Shown: one piece after another, positions 49,501 through 60,600 of the stretch | How positions within the stretch are numbered: position 1 is the first letter of the stretch | Layout: each line of letters starts with the position of its first letter | Assembly: GCA_018873225.1 (NCBI GenBank) | Contig: JAEILZ010000002.1 | Location: 5,270,001-5,334,000, forward strand | Source: [Phialemoniopsis] sp. UDSM-2020 | Lineage: Eukaryota > Ascomycota > Sordariomycetes > Thyridiales > Thyridiaceae | Length of the DNA: 64,000 bases | Reading direction: 5' to 3' | The notes under the pieces: generated by a model | The model's input: only the letters and a program-made list of their open reading frames with translations | What the model was told of the DNA's origin: nothing | The model's database searches: none | Program-made: the position numbers and the translations under genes

Positions 49501-52500
49501 GCAAAAAGGGCCAGAATCGTATTGCAGCTAGCGACAGGCTCTGAACGGCAGGATTACGCGCGGCGATCAGCATGGTAATTGCTTGTCTTAGAGCGACAGC
49601 GACCCTAAAAAGCCAGCCGAGCCTACTGTAGGTGGTAGATCTTTTGTTGGTGATACTGCCCTGTCGTGCGACCGCCGAGGGAGTGGCTGATCACGGTGCA
49701 AAAGCCCATCTTCATCAGACAGTCAAAAGCATGTTGGCAGCGTCCCCAGATCGGCGCCCTGTATAGATTGTAACCCCCCTGTTTTCGTCAAGACCGTTGA
49801 CAAGATCGACTACCAGTAGCGGACGGCATGCAAATTAATTCACACAGAAGTCGGCGATTAACCTTTCTTCTGCCGGGCAGCTCATGGTGACTTGTCTTGG
49901 TCACGATGAATATCAAGCCGCTGCTCGCAACGGCCGCCGCTCGGGCTCACATGACAGACAAACAGGTCTGGACAGAGTTTCTGGGTACCGTAAAGGGGAG
50001 GGAACTCCGCCACGTATTCCGAACAGCCGGGTGCTAGACATCATGATCATTTACATATTTAGAAGTATCTGCAACAAAAGCTCCGCCGCAACGTGGGCCG
50101 GGTGGGTTGAGCTACTGCCTGGCGAAGCTCGATTTGGGTTCAAGGTCAGTGCAAATGAGGCGATTCAGCACAAGCCTTACTAGATTCGAGGTTCACCTGA
50201 CGTGGCCAGCTACGTGGGGAATGTCCTGATGTCCAAAAGTTGTCGACTAAGGTGCGGCCTAGATGCCGTGTGGGAGGCATAGTGTCAACGGGGTCCCATG
50301 GGTGTGGCCTATCCGCTCGATCCAGTGACATCGCCGTGGCGGCGCCGCCGTGTCGATGGCAGAGACATGGTTTATTTCGATGTACTTAAAAGTAAGTACC
50401 TGGGGCAGGCCATCCAGCCAGCCGAGATACCTACGGTAAGGTATTTTAGGTACCTTGGTTCAGAGACCCAGATCCTAGTGTCCCGCGCCAAAATTGGTTT
50501 AGATTGCAAGCTCCCTGTCTTATATGAGCGGTGCGGTGGACGACATGAAGCCATCGTGTTTGCTGTTTTTGATCCAACTGTTTGCCTGGCTTGGTATGGT
50601 ATGCTGGAAGTACGTGTCGAGAGCAAGCGGTTCAGATTTTTAGGGGACAAGACTGGAGTCTAGAAAGGGGGTCTCCCAGAAAAAGGGTGATGTTAGTCCC
50701 CGTTAGCGCAAGACCTCGATCGCCGACCAACCTTTCCCTTTCCGCCTTACCAGAATCCTGGGAAATCTCGCGATTGACCCCCTCTCCGCCCTCCGCCCCC
50801 CCTTTCAACCCCAGCCCGCTGTTGAGATCGGGTCAGTGGACAAACGGCTGTACCCTCCAGGCAGTTGGCAGGTAGCTTCACCTCGCTGTTGGCGCTACCA
50901 GTGAACCAGAAATCGGTCACCCACCCCCCCCTTCTGTTCTTCTTCCCCCACCCACCTTGTGGCTTCCGTCTCTCTGAACCCCTTCTAGCGCCTCATTTAA
51001 CGCGCAAAACCCGCACCATTATGACGCCCTTCCCCCCATCGATGCCCCCTAAAGCCCCCCAAAACCTAAGACCAGAACCCGCTTCCCGACTCGCAAAGCC
51101 AATCTTCGATCTGGCCCGCTAGAAGGCGTTTTGGCCACGGCCAATAACAATGGGATGGACCCTGCCTCTGGGTCACTAGTCGTCGAAAGTGGTACGATTT
51201 CTTCGTCAAGAGAGATTGAGCCATACCCTCCGGTCCCAGCTTCCCAACTATCATCCCCCCCGAGCGGCCCCTATGAGCTCTCGCCGACGGCCTCGGCAAC
51301 CCACTGCAAACCTTGTGCTGCGAGATGGGAATGGGGCATCTTTTAGTGGTTCACCCCAAAATCCTACAGGTGACTCTTGGCCTTTATTCTATTGATGCTA
51401 CGGCGATGCACCCGAGTCAGTCGGTGTAGTAGTCTCTATCGCAACGCATTTCCAGGCGCAAAAGGACTCTTACTTTGCCAAAGTGGACAACCCCGTGACG
51501 AGAGGTATTGTAGGTATGCGCGACGAACGCACCAGGCTCTCTAGACCAAACGTCACACTGCGGCGCCGGATCCCAATCGGCCGAGTCCTGATTCCTGTCT
51601 GCTGGACATCGTGCAGAGACAGACTAATGTTGTCTCGCCAATATTGAGCCCGTTCTTACTTGCGTTTCCTGCTACCGAAGAGACACCAGTGACGTGCTTT
51701 CTTTTAGTTCAAGGGGCCACCTCGGTTGGCTTGTGCCAAAGGCAAGGCCGCACAGCGCGGGTGGAAAGCCACAATGACAGCTTCTCGAAACCAACCCCGG
51801 CTGCCTCTCCACCAGGGGATGATGCTGATCGATCAGTACTGTATCTCTGGGTGCTTCGGTTATCTGTAGGAGGATTCGCTGGGCTCCAATGAGCGTTGCA
51901 AACGTGCTCCGATTTTTACGTGAACGGGTATTGCCCTCGTGATAAGCCTGTTATACGAGAGCTGAGATCTGGGACGGTGACGGCGGCGGCGAAGGGAGCC
52001 ACTGCATATCTGGCCAAGTTACCCGCGACTGCACCACCAAGTCCATACTGTGACTTGCCTGAAGTGGTACTTTAGTTGGAAGGGAACGGCCGCCGGCCTT
52101 GAAGACTGGCTTAGGCAATTTGCCATTGTTTGTGCTCCAAGCCTCAGGACATACACTCGGCAATACTGCACGTTAGCCTTTCCTAGCCTCTGGGCCATGC
52201 AGAGCGCATACGGGTTTATCATGTATCGAGGCTAGTGTCTGCAGCTCCCGACCCCCCAATGAGATGTACGAAGATGGGATAAGGGCACCAAGCAAGCTTA
52301 GCGTGGAACAAGCAGAACTCACTGAGTATTGAGGTACCAATGCTGATCACGACAGTTAATTATCACGAAGAACAGGTAGAGACGGAGTGTTTCGGCTGCG
52401 CCTACAAGAAAAGATCTCCGTGTATGTCTGTCTATCAGATGAGGATATCAAAGAGCACGAAACTCACTCCGATTATCAGTCTACTTTGTCAAGGCACCTC

Positions 52501-53300
52501 CATACTGTCTGCCACTGCAAAGCAAGTACTTAGGGTTGGTCTAATAATGAATACACCAAGTCCGCCGCAGAGACATAGGTTGTCTTTTTGCACACCAGTC
52601 ATCGCGACTAAAGTACACACACAAGCATATATCACTTACCGAGAGAGCTCGCATCGTCACCCGATCCTAGGTACGCTGGCGTTGCTCACCTTTTCACCCT
52701 ATTTGCACACCCTCAAGAGAACCTAAGGTAAGAGCAATGCCCCTGTCAGGTAACTCTCCTGTTCCCCACTCGGATCCCACTCCCAGGCGTCCCAGCATCC
52801 ATCCTTGTCATCCCGGAACATCCTAGCACATCTGTCTCCATCCCAGAACCAGATTTCGTTTCCTTCTCGAGATCCACTCCCGAGACTCCCCACACCCTGG
52901 TCTGTCTGTCTTCCAGGTCAAGGACGAGGGGGTGTGGGAGGGCCAGCGTTTTACTGAACCCACCCCTTACGAGGTCGTGACGGTACTGCTCATAGGTGAA
53001 CCCCCCAAGGAGCAACAAGGGGGGGGGTCCCTCTTCCGTCGCGACAACCCATCTGGCCTTCATCTCCCCCACCCACACGCGAATCTGGGTTGCATTGGTG
53101 GGTCTGCGCCTTGGACGATGTGCCCGATTTCCACACATCAACATCTCAAAAGCTAAGGTAGGCAGGGATAGATCCTGGTCCAATGATGCAGAGGATGGCC
53201 TACCTGTCTGCAGTGCCAAAGCACGAGCAGCATGAGCATGGACATGAGGCGAGTACCTTTCCAAAGATACATGCAATCTGATGCTGGCTGCAAAGGAATA
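49501..53300. other. Gene desert, right-central part
   Basis: No supported gene. Repeated TAGGTACC-like words occur near 50390-50460. From about 50700 onward C-rich and T-rich plus-strand tracts become common. A 176-codon minus-strand frame (52746-53276) begins at TTG and has no recognisable domain. Confidence 0.5.
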
Positions 53301-56080
53301 TGCGGCATCTTACATGCTCACTCGCAGCCTGAATCTAATCGATTTCGCTCACCTTGAAACTTGCTTCCTGCTCCCCTGGCAAAATCATCACGCGGTAACT
53401 TGCCTACTATCTACCTACGTCAGCTATTCTGATATGCGATACAACACCGGTACCGAGATGCAGTGCAGAGAAACGACGAGGATGCTGCCGATCTAGTTAC
53501 TAGATACGCCAACCGTACATTCTTGGTAGATGGTTGTAGTCCTGTCAACATCACATTATCCTGGTTCTCGCAGACTTGCATCCATGGATACACATACCTA
53601 CGCAATCCTCCATCCATGGATCAAGCGATCCAACTGTGCGACTCAACTTGTACATACATACTGTACATGCAATTCACATAGCATCCATCCATACAGGCTG
53701 TGGCCCCCATATTCCTCCCAAAGAAGCACCTGTAGATGCGGTTTCACACCACCCACACCAGCCGAGAGATCTCACTGCCTTGTTCCCCCCTTGACCTTGC
53801 CTGCTCCGCGCTCGTCATTGTGTTGGATCGTAATTGTCTTGCTGCACGCACACCTTATCTTGCCAGCCGAATCCTGGCACTGGCTCGTCCTGTTCATGTA
53901 ACGTGGATAGCAACATGTACTTCAATGCCCGAGCCCCTCTGACATTGTGTTTCCGTTTCTCGGGAATTGTTTCTCCTTGACCATCTGCTATTCTGCCTTG
54001 CAACACCTTACCTTAAATTTCCTGCGCTTTGAACCTTGCACGCCTCTTGGTCTTCTCGAAGCTTTCTGCTCTTCTCTCCTCCCTTCCCCCCTTCTTCCGT
54101 GTTCCCCCTTCTCGAATGACCCTCCTCCTCCTCCCGTGCTTAGATCCTGACGCCCACTGATCTGGAACCTGGAACCTGGAACGGTGAATGCTATTTGCAT
54201 CGGATCGAAGCCCGTACACTTTGTCCCCTCCGGCCGTGATGCTTCTGCTGCTGGCACTGTCCAGTCTCATCTTGTAACCGCAGTCACAGTCACAACTTGG
54301 CTAGACCTGCCGTGAGCTGCCGATTCCACAAATACCGGCGAATCGCGCCTTCCCTCTTGCAAGAGACATATGACACGCCAGTTTTGATACCCTCCAACAC
54401 ATTACAGAGTAGAAAGCTCCAACGGCCGCCATCGAAACCAACATACCCTCCATCAGCAAAAATCATATCCACCAGCACTCGGCGGCAATAGATTAGCCAA
54501 TTCCACGCAGCCAACAGGACTGGCCCACCATCACCTTCTTTGACGACAACACGACGACGACGACGACGAGTGGCAGCACCCATCATCCCCGAGACTTGCC
54601 AGGTAAGAACGCAAATGCTTGATTGCTACTCCGTACTTCCTTTGCCCATTCCCACACCACGCTACCACATCACTGGCGCGATCGACGAATCTCGTACTCG
54701 GCGACTCTCAAAGCTGGACCTAGCTCCGTGCTCCATCCTCGCCAATCTGATTCATTGTCTGCTTTTTTGGCGCTTGCTCCATCCAACCTTTGTCACCCCG
54801 CAGGAGTTGCGAGATCCAGATCCAGATCCGAATTCCAACCTCACGGCAAGTGCGCGTGCGCCATCCATCGTCAGAGGATAACTGGTTGGGTCCACAACCT
54901 TGGCTGGACTGGCTGTTCTTCTCTTCGCCGTTTTAGCAACCACTACCAGCACAGACCCGGTACGATACGGACACGGCGGCGGCGAGCAGCGGTCGACGGC
55001 GGCTTACACGGGATCGGGACAGCACATAACGTTCTTGGTATCTACGTACAGCACTCGGGTCCAGAACAGGACAGAAGAGAGTAATAGGCTTGCTTGCTTG
55101 CAGGGACCATCCCAACAGACAAAAGACGAAATAACAACAATCCACCCCAATCCACAATCCACAACCCAGGCCCGCGGATTGATGTCCGACCCACTTGGGG
55201 CCCAAATTGAAGGGACGATTGTGTCTTAGGGTGGGAAAAACAACGCCGCCACTCTCGTGGGTTGCATGACGCCCCGGCTCCCTTTTAAACCTCGCGCTTG
55301 AGGAGCCTGGCGGAAAAGAAGCTTTGAACACCCAACTGCTCGCCAACCCGCCCGTCTGATCAGATCTATCTTAGTGGGACCCGCCGCTAGTGTCCAGGAG
55401 ACCCTCCCTCCACCGAGAGCGAGCCACCAGCTTCATTAGCCAAGCCACCGTCACCGTCACCGCTACCCTTCCCCAATCTCGCACGCCGGCTTATCCTTCC
55501 CAGGCAACTTCAGCCCTGGCCCCAGCAGCGTATTTGCTCCCTGCTCTCCCCTACCTGGTGCCCCCCCCCTGCTCCCTCTTGACCTGTGGCCCACTGGCGT
55601 GACTGCCACTACTTTTCACATACAAGTACCTAGCTACGCTACATACTTGCAGTACCACCTACCTACCTTACCCTGCAACCCGGTCCCATACTTGATCTGG
55701 ACACCTCCCACCACGTTTTTCTCGCACCCTCTCTCTTCAACTCTTTAACATCCCTACTTTTCTTTTGTCTATACATAACGCTCAGGTCCTGGTCCTTATT
55801 TTTTTTCCTGGTCCAAACCTGCCAGCCACTTGTCACCACATTGAAGCTTACAATAGCTGACACAATCAACTTGAAGAATACAACGGCCGGACATATTACT
55901 AGTCGTCACGGTTCTCGCCCTCGACACCTCACCCTCACCCACACCAGCACATATATACGTGTTTGTCGACATTGAGCTGAACACAACTTCTGCTCTACTC
56001 TCGGGATCAGATGTGCAGGGGCCGCAACTGGCTCCGCCTCGATATTTGTGCACCTTGGAACGAGGCACTCAAGTCCCGCT
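53301..56080 (+). promoter_or_regulatory. nsdD proximal upstream region and probable long 5' leader
   Basis: The plus strand is strongly C/T-rich (for example 54040-54130 and 55690-55760), the usual look of transcribed fungal leaders, and lacks long open frames. Several short ATG-initiated frames occur. I infer a long 5' UTR, perhaps spliced, in front of nsdD; the transcription start cannot be placed. Confidence 0.5.
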
Positions 56081-56103
56081 ATGGAAGCGGGCGGACTTGC
56101 TAA
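56011..56103 (+). CDS. Upstream ORF overlapping the first nsdD start codon
   Basis: An ATG at 56011 opens a 30-codon frame (MCRGRNWLRLDICAPW...) that stops at TAA 56101-56103. It is out of frame with nsdD and its stop lies 20 bases downstream of the first base of the candidate nsdD ATG at 56081, so the two frames overlap. Ribosomes translating this uORF would bypass ATG 56081 and could only reinitiate downstream, for example at ATG 56277. The peptide itself has no recognisable motif; a regulatory role is inferred from position. Confidence 0.45.
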   Translation: MCRGRNWLRLDICAPWNEALKSRYGSGRTC

Positions 56104-57609
56104 CAGGCAAAGGTTGGTCGCTGACTTATGGGCTCTCCTGGATCTCTGGCTTTCTGAAGCTAACGCAACTCTTTGTTGGTAGCGGTTTCAACTCTGCTAG
56201 CAACTCTGATCGAGATCGATACGACCAGCGCGCGAGAGATTCTTTGGACAGATCATTGCGAGAAGGACCGTCCAACATGGCCACAGCCGCCCTCATGACG
56301 CCAACAACACCCTACAACCCTCACCAACCACCCTCCTGCTTTCCGCCCTATCACAACTCCCATGCACCCAGCGGGCCCGGCATGATTTCTCCAGTTGACT
56401 CACGGAGGACCTCCGACGATACGGAGAGCTCCCACCGCCAGTCTTTGCCTTCTATCCAGGAGGTCATCGGCGTCAAGTCGACTTCCTTTCCGCCTCCAGC
56501 CCCCGCCGCGTCCATGACGGCCTCGCAGAGTCTGCCCTCGCCTTTCGCCTCCACACACTCCCGGCACTTCTCGGACATGTCACAGGAGAAGAACCCATCT
56601 CCCAGGACGCTCCACCCTACATCGACCTTCCCCCGACCCGATCCCGTGCCTGCATTCTCAGATAGCCGGCCCCCGATGTCGAGCCGACCAGCGCCACCTC
56701 CGCCTCCGCAACCACTCGGCACCTTCTCGAGGTCCCATCCCTCACCACCAACCAAACTCGAGCAGCACCAGGTGCCGCGGCATCACGAAGCCGAGCACCG
56801 CCCAGTTGAACCTCACCAACCTAATGGCGCGTACCCACACCCACCACCTCCTCCACCGCCTGTGGCCTATCCCCAGCCCGGGCAGCTGCCACCAGGCCAG
56901 ATGCCCTTGCCAGTCTATCCCATCTCGCCTCGCCATGGAGCTCCTTTCGACCCCCAACGGCCACCGCTTCACCCTGATGATAGAGATTATAACGGAAGGG
57001 ATAAATATGAAGCCACTCTTAATCGCCATTTCGAGGCCTGGAGCTACGCGGAATACCTTGCCAAGATTGGCTCCGCAGCACGAACAGTGTACAACTTTGC
57101 AGATGCCTACGGACGACTTGCTCAGGAAGAACATGGCGCCCACCCAATCCCGCAAAGACTGCCGAGTGACCGGGAGCTAGCCGATATGGTCAGCAATGCG
57201 GAGTGGATCAAGAACATGCTCGACAACATTCGAAACGTCGTCCAGCAGAGTATCATGAATGAGAGAGCCCGGGAGGGCGCGAGACCCAAGGCCCCGATAG
57301 AAGAAGAGGACGCCACAATGTACGATGCCAAGTCCGGCTACGGACACCCTGAAGTGAAGAAGAGGCGCAATGTAAGCCCCCGAAACTTTCATGCAATTGC
57401 TAGCAATCACTAACATGGTTATCCAGCGTGCTGCACCGCCTGGCCGATGCCACAGCTGCAATAGGATTGACACGCCTGAATGGAGGCGTGGGCCTGATGG
57501 CGCTCGCACACTCTGCAACGCCTGCGGGCTACACTACGCCAAGCTCGAACGCAAGAGACAGCTGGAGCTAAGGTCGATACGCCCCAAGCCCTCGGAGGAA
57601 CGAAGTTGA
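56081..57609 (+). CDS. nsdD: NsdD/SUB-1-type GATA zinc-finger developmental regulator
   Basis: Model: exons 56081-56112, 56183-57371 and 57427-57609, 467 aa, close to the roughly 460 aa of Aspergillus NsdD. The first intron (70 nt) has a GTTGGT donor, CTAAC branch point at 56160-56164 and TAG acceptor, and joins [10 protein letters not shown] in frame to [16 protein letters not shown] second in-frame ATG at 56277 gives a 425-aa form. The body is Pro/Ser-rich with LPSIQEVIG near residue 103, a poly-Pro region, and a conserved helical block ([27 protein letters not shown]). The last exon encodes one GATA finger, C-x2-C-x18-C-x2-C (C415, C418, C437, C440), with a basic tail. NsdD promotes sexual development and restrains conidiation in Aspergillus; its relatives link to light and development in other fungi. 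An open frame reaching back to 55959 begins at GTG and is not used. Confidence 0.88.
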
Positions 57610-60600
57610 CAATGAACCAGACTTAATCCCACATCTAATTAATCGAATGGTCCGGTTCAGGCCACAATATCTCGACGACACCTACGATTCAGGACTTCCA
57701 GCCGGCATGAATTATCACCGTCGTTACCACAAAAATCAAGCTTTCAGCAGGCGTGCATGGGTGTTTTTGTTTCTTCGGACGGGACAAAAAAATATTATCG
57801 TTCGCGTGTTTTGAATACCCGAGCCTCGACGGGCTCGTCATCAGGGTCGCCTTAGCACACAATTTGGCGACACAGAAGATTCTGTATATACACTCACCTT
57901 ACCTTTTGGGATATCCGGCAACGGGGCGGTTAGGCGGGACACGGCATCATGCGGCGTTATCTGTTGCTTGATCTATTCGGATTTCTCTCTCTTTATATTT
58001 GTGTCTATCAAACCCTTCCCTTTGTTTATTTACTCTTTGGGAGAGAGGGGGGAGGGCTGCCCTCCCTGTAGAATGGTACTTGTTCAAGGCGATGATGAGA
58101 CTTACTTTTGGGTCATTTTTGTGCATATGGCAAAGAGGAAAGAAGATGGATTCTCGAGAGGCTGGTGCTTGGTTTCGATTCCCTACGGCTCGGTCCCGAA
58201 GAGCCTACCTTTCACAGGAGGAAGCGGAGGCGGAGGCGACTTGATCGCCCCTCTTGGTGGAACTCCCCCATAGGGCTTACCCGCAACTATCAACGAAGAA
58301 CCCTGCACGACAAGGCGTTTTCAATCCCCGCGACCTCTTGGCTTGTGAATTGGTCTTGAGCATTTGGCATTCGGGCGCAACGCCGAGGGCACGTGCAAAC
58401 ACTTATGGTGTGTTCTCTCACCTTGATTGTTTATTTTCGTGGACAGGGCAGCAACGATCGACAGATGGCAAATGTGGGGGAGATGCGAGTCTTGTTTCCT
58501 TCGCTCAAATGTATTGATCTCAGAGTGGATGCTTAAATATCGCCCCTTTTTTGGATCACTATCTACTTCTCTACTTTCAAGTATTGATATATATATACCC
58601 GATCTTCTAGCGTGGGGGAGGAAAGGGGAACCGGGAAAGAGAACGCGGAATAAGAAATAACAATTGTTCAGACATTAACAAGCAGCCTCGTGCAGGAAAA
58701 GCAAAGAAAATTTTCATAATGAGTGATGATGATGTGGTTGGTGATCTGTTTGTGTTGTCTGGGGGCGGCTTGTTTGCTGACAGCTTGAGCTAAACCACAA
58801 ACTGATCTGCGTGCCCCTGTCGCCCGTGTATTATTGCCATTTGGGGGGCATTGCGTACGGCATCCCATCCTTTTTTCTGCTTGGCATAGCTCATTGGGAC
58901 TCGACAGTATGATCGACCTTGTTTACATACTCGTGTCCATAGCTCTACTTGGGATATTTCGAGGCTGACTAGGCCTTGTCCTCACCTCGAAAGAGATCCC
59001 GGATTGGGGTTTCTAGATTGAACTTGTCACTGCACTAGAATCTTGGTACGATAAATTTTGTGGGCTGTGCGAGGTGGAAGAGAGAGAATGGTCGATTTGC
59101 AGTGTACGTAGAATGCCAGTGCGAGCGCGGATGCTCCCCGAAAGCTCTGCCTCCCCCCGTCATTTGTCCGATATGCCGACAGTCCATCTCGATTCCCTCA
59201 AAGAACGACTGGGGTGAGGGGGTGAGGGGGAAGACAAGACTCGGTCTAAGGGGTACGTGAGGCGAAAATATGACCAGGGGGGGCCTATATCACAGTTACG
59301 AAAGTAGGGGAGGGAAAAACAGGGTTTCAATAATTCGCGGTTAGCAAAGCCTCGCCCGCCGGGCGGCGGCGCGCGGCGCTAACAAGCGTTTCCCCAACGG
59401 CTTTACATACGTCCATCGCAGAGCAGGACACCACCATAAGGTAGCTAGGTACAGGAAAGGATCGAGACTTTTTGTCGCGCGATCTCGCAGATTTTACTGG
59501 GTCGAGCTACGGCTCTCTTCCCTGCTTAGTGAGGGCGCGGAATTGTCGAGCCTGCATACAAAGAGGTATCAAGGTATGCAACTTGTGATAAAAGGGGGGC
59601 AAAAATCAACAACATTGCTGGGATCATACTGCACTCACACCATCGAGAGAGTTTTTTTTTTTCGAGCGAAGGATTCTCGGTGGGCATTAGGCACCCAGAG
59701 CTGGATACACTGCTGCATGGATAAACCCGGTAAAGCAATTGTTCTCGGGATGGCGTAGGAGGTCGCTAAGGAAACGCCCCCAAAGAAAATTAATGAAGAT
59801 GGGATCTGGGGAACCCTTATCCGACAGGGGTGTGTAATTGCTTGGAAACGCGATCGCAGACTTCAGCGCACCATTTTTGCTGTTTTTGGTAGTGGCAAGG
59901 TGAACGACACAGAGGGGAGTCGGAGATTTACCCATCAGGTACGATCTGCCATGGTGTGACAAGATAAGATCCTGGGATGAGCGAATATGGGGCCCGGGAC
60001 CTGGGGCGAGGGGCCGGGGTTGAAGGCAGATCACCCTTTTTTTTTCGGGGGTTTTAGAGTTTTCCCCATTGCTACTGGTCCCCGGGACGTTGCTCCGGAC
60101 GGAGTGGTGACGTTTGAAATACGGTGCACGAGCCCGCCCGGACCTGGAGACGGGCAAAGACGGCGGTCACCTAATAACATGAACTCCAAATCCAAATCGC
60201 AAATTCCCGACACGCATTTTCCCTTGTCGATCGTTTTGGTGGCACAGCCAGCCTTCAATACTTAGGTCGCCAACCAGGGCGAAACAGTAGGGCTCACCCT
60301 TGTGCTGTCAGATCTAACAAGTTACCATAACCACCAAGTTCGCACTGCTGGTACACCAAGGCATGCTCACCGATCATGGATCTTCACTCGCTATGACGAC
60401 GTAGATCTGTGGCAGTAGCTTGACACTTGGGCCTGGCTTAAGGATCTGCCCGAATGAAATCGAGCTCGCAAAGCTGGAGCAGCTCTTTGCCTGTTCGGGC
60501 AGGCCAAGAAGACAGGAACAGGCATGCATTCCGTATCTTTGGCTGTCCGCGCCCTTGGACGGTGCGAGGCCTGTGCCTCATTCGTGCGTTGGAAAAGGGA

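Noticed and set aside
52746..53276. 176-codon minus-strand frame in the desert
   Set aside because: Starts at TTG, first ATG is internal, composition is random-like and no domain or intron pattern is visible.
33493..56080. Biosynthetic cluster or transposon-rich accessory region
   Set aside because: No synthase, transporter, P450, transposase or reverse-transcriptase motif appears in any frame, and no long terminal or inverted repeats were seen.
55959..56276. N-terminal extension of NsdD by continuous reading
   Set aside because: The frame begins with GTG, has no ATG before 56277, and crosses a probable intron; the spliced start at 56081 explains the conserved-looking part better.
59341..59390. 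GC spike resembling rDNA or a CpG-type element
   Set aside because: Only about 40 bp of GCC/GGC repeats with short imperfect palindromes; no similarity to rRNA that I can recognise.
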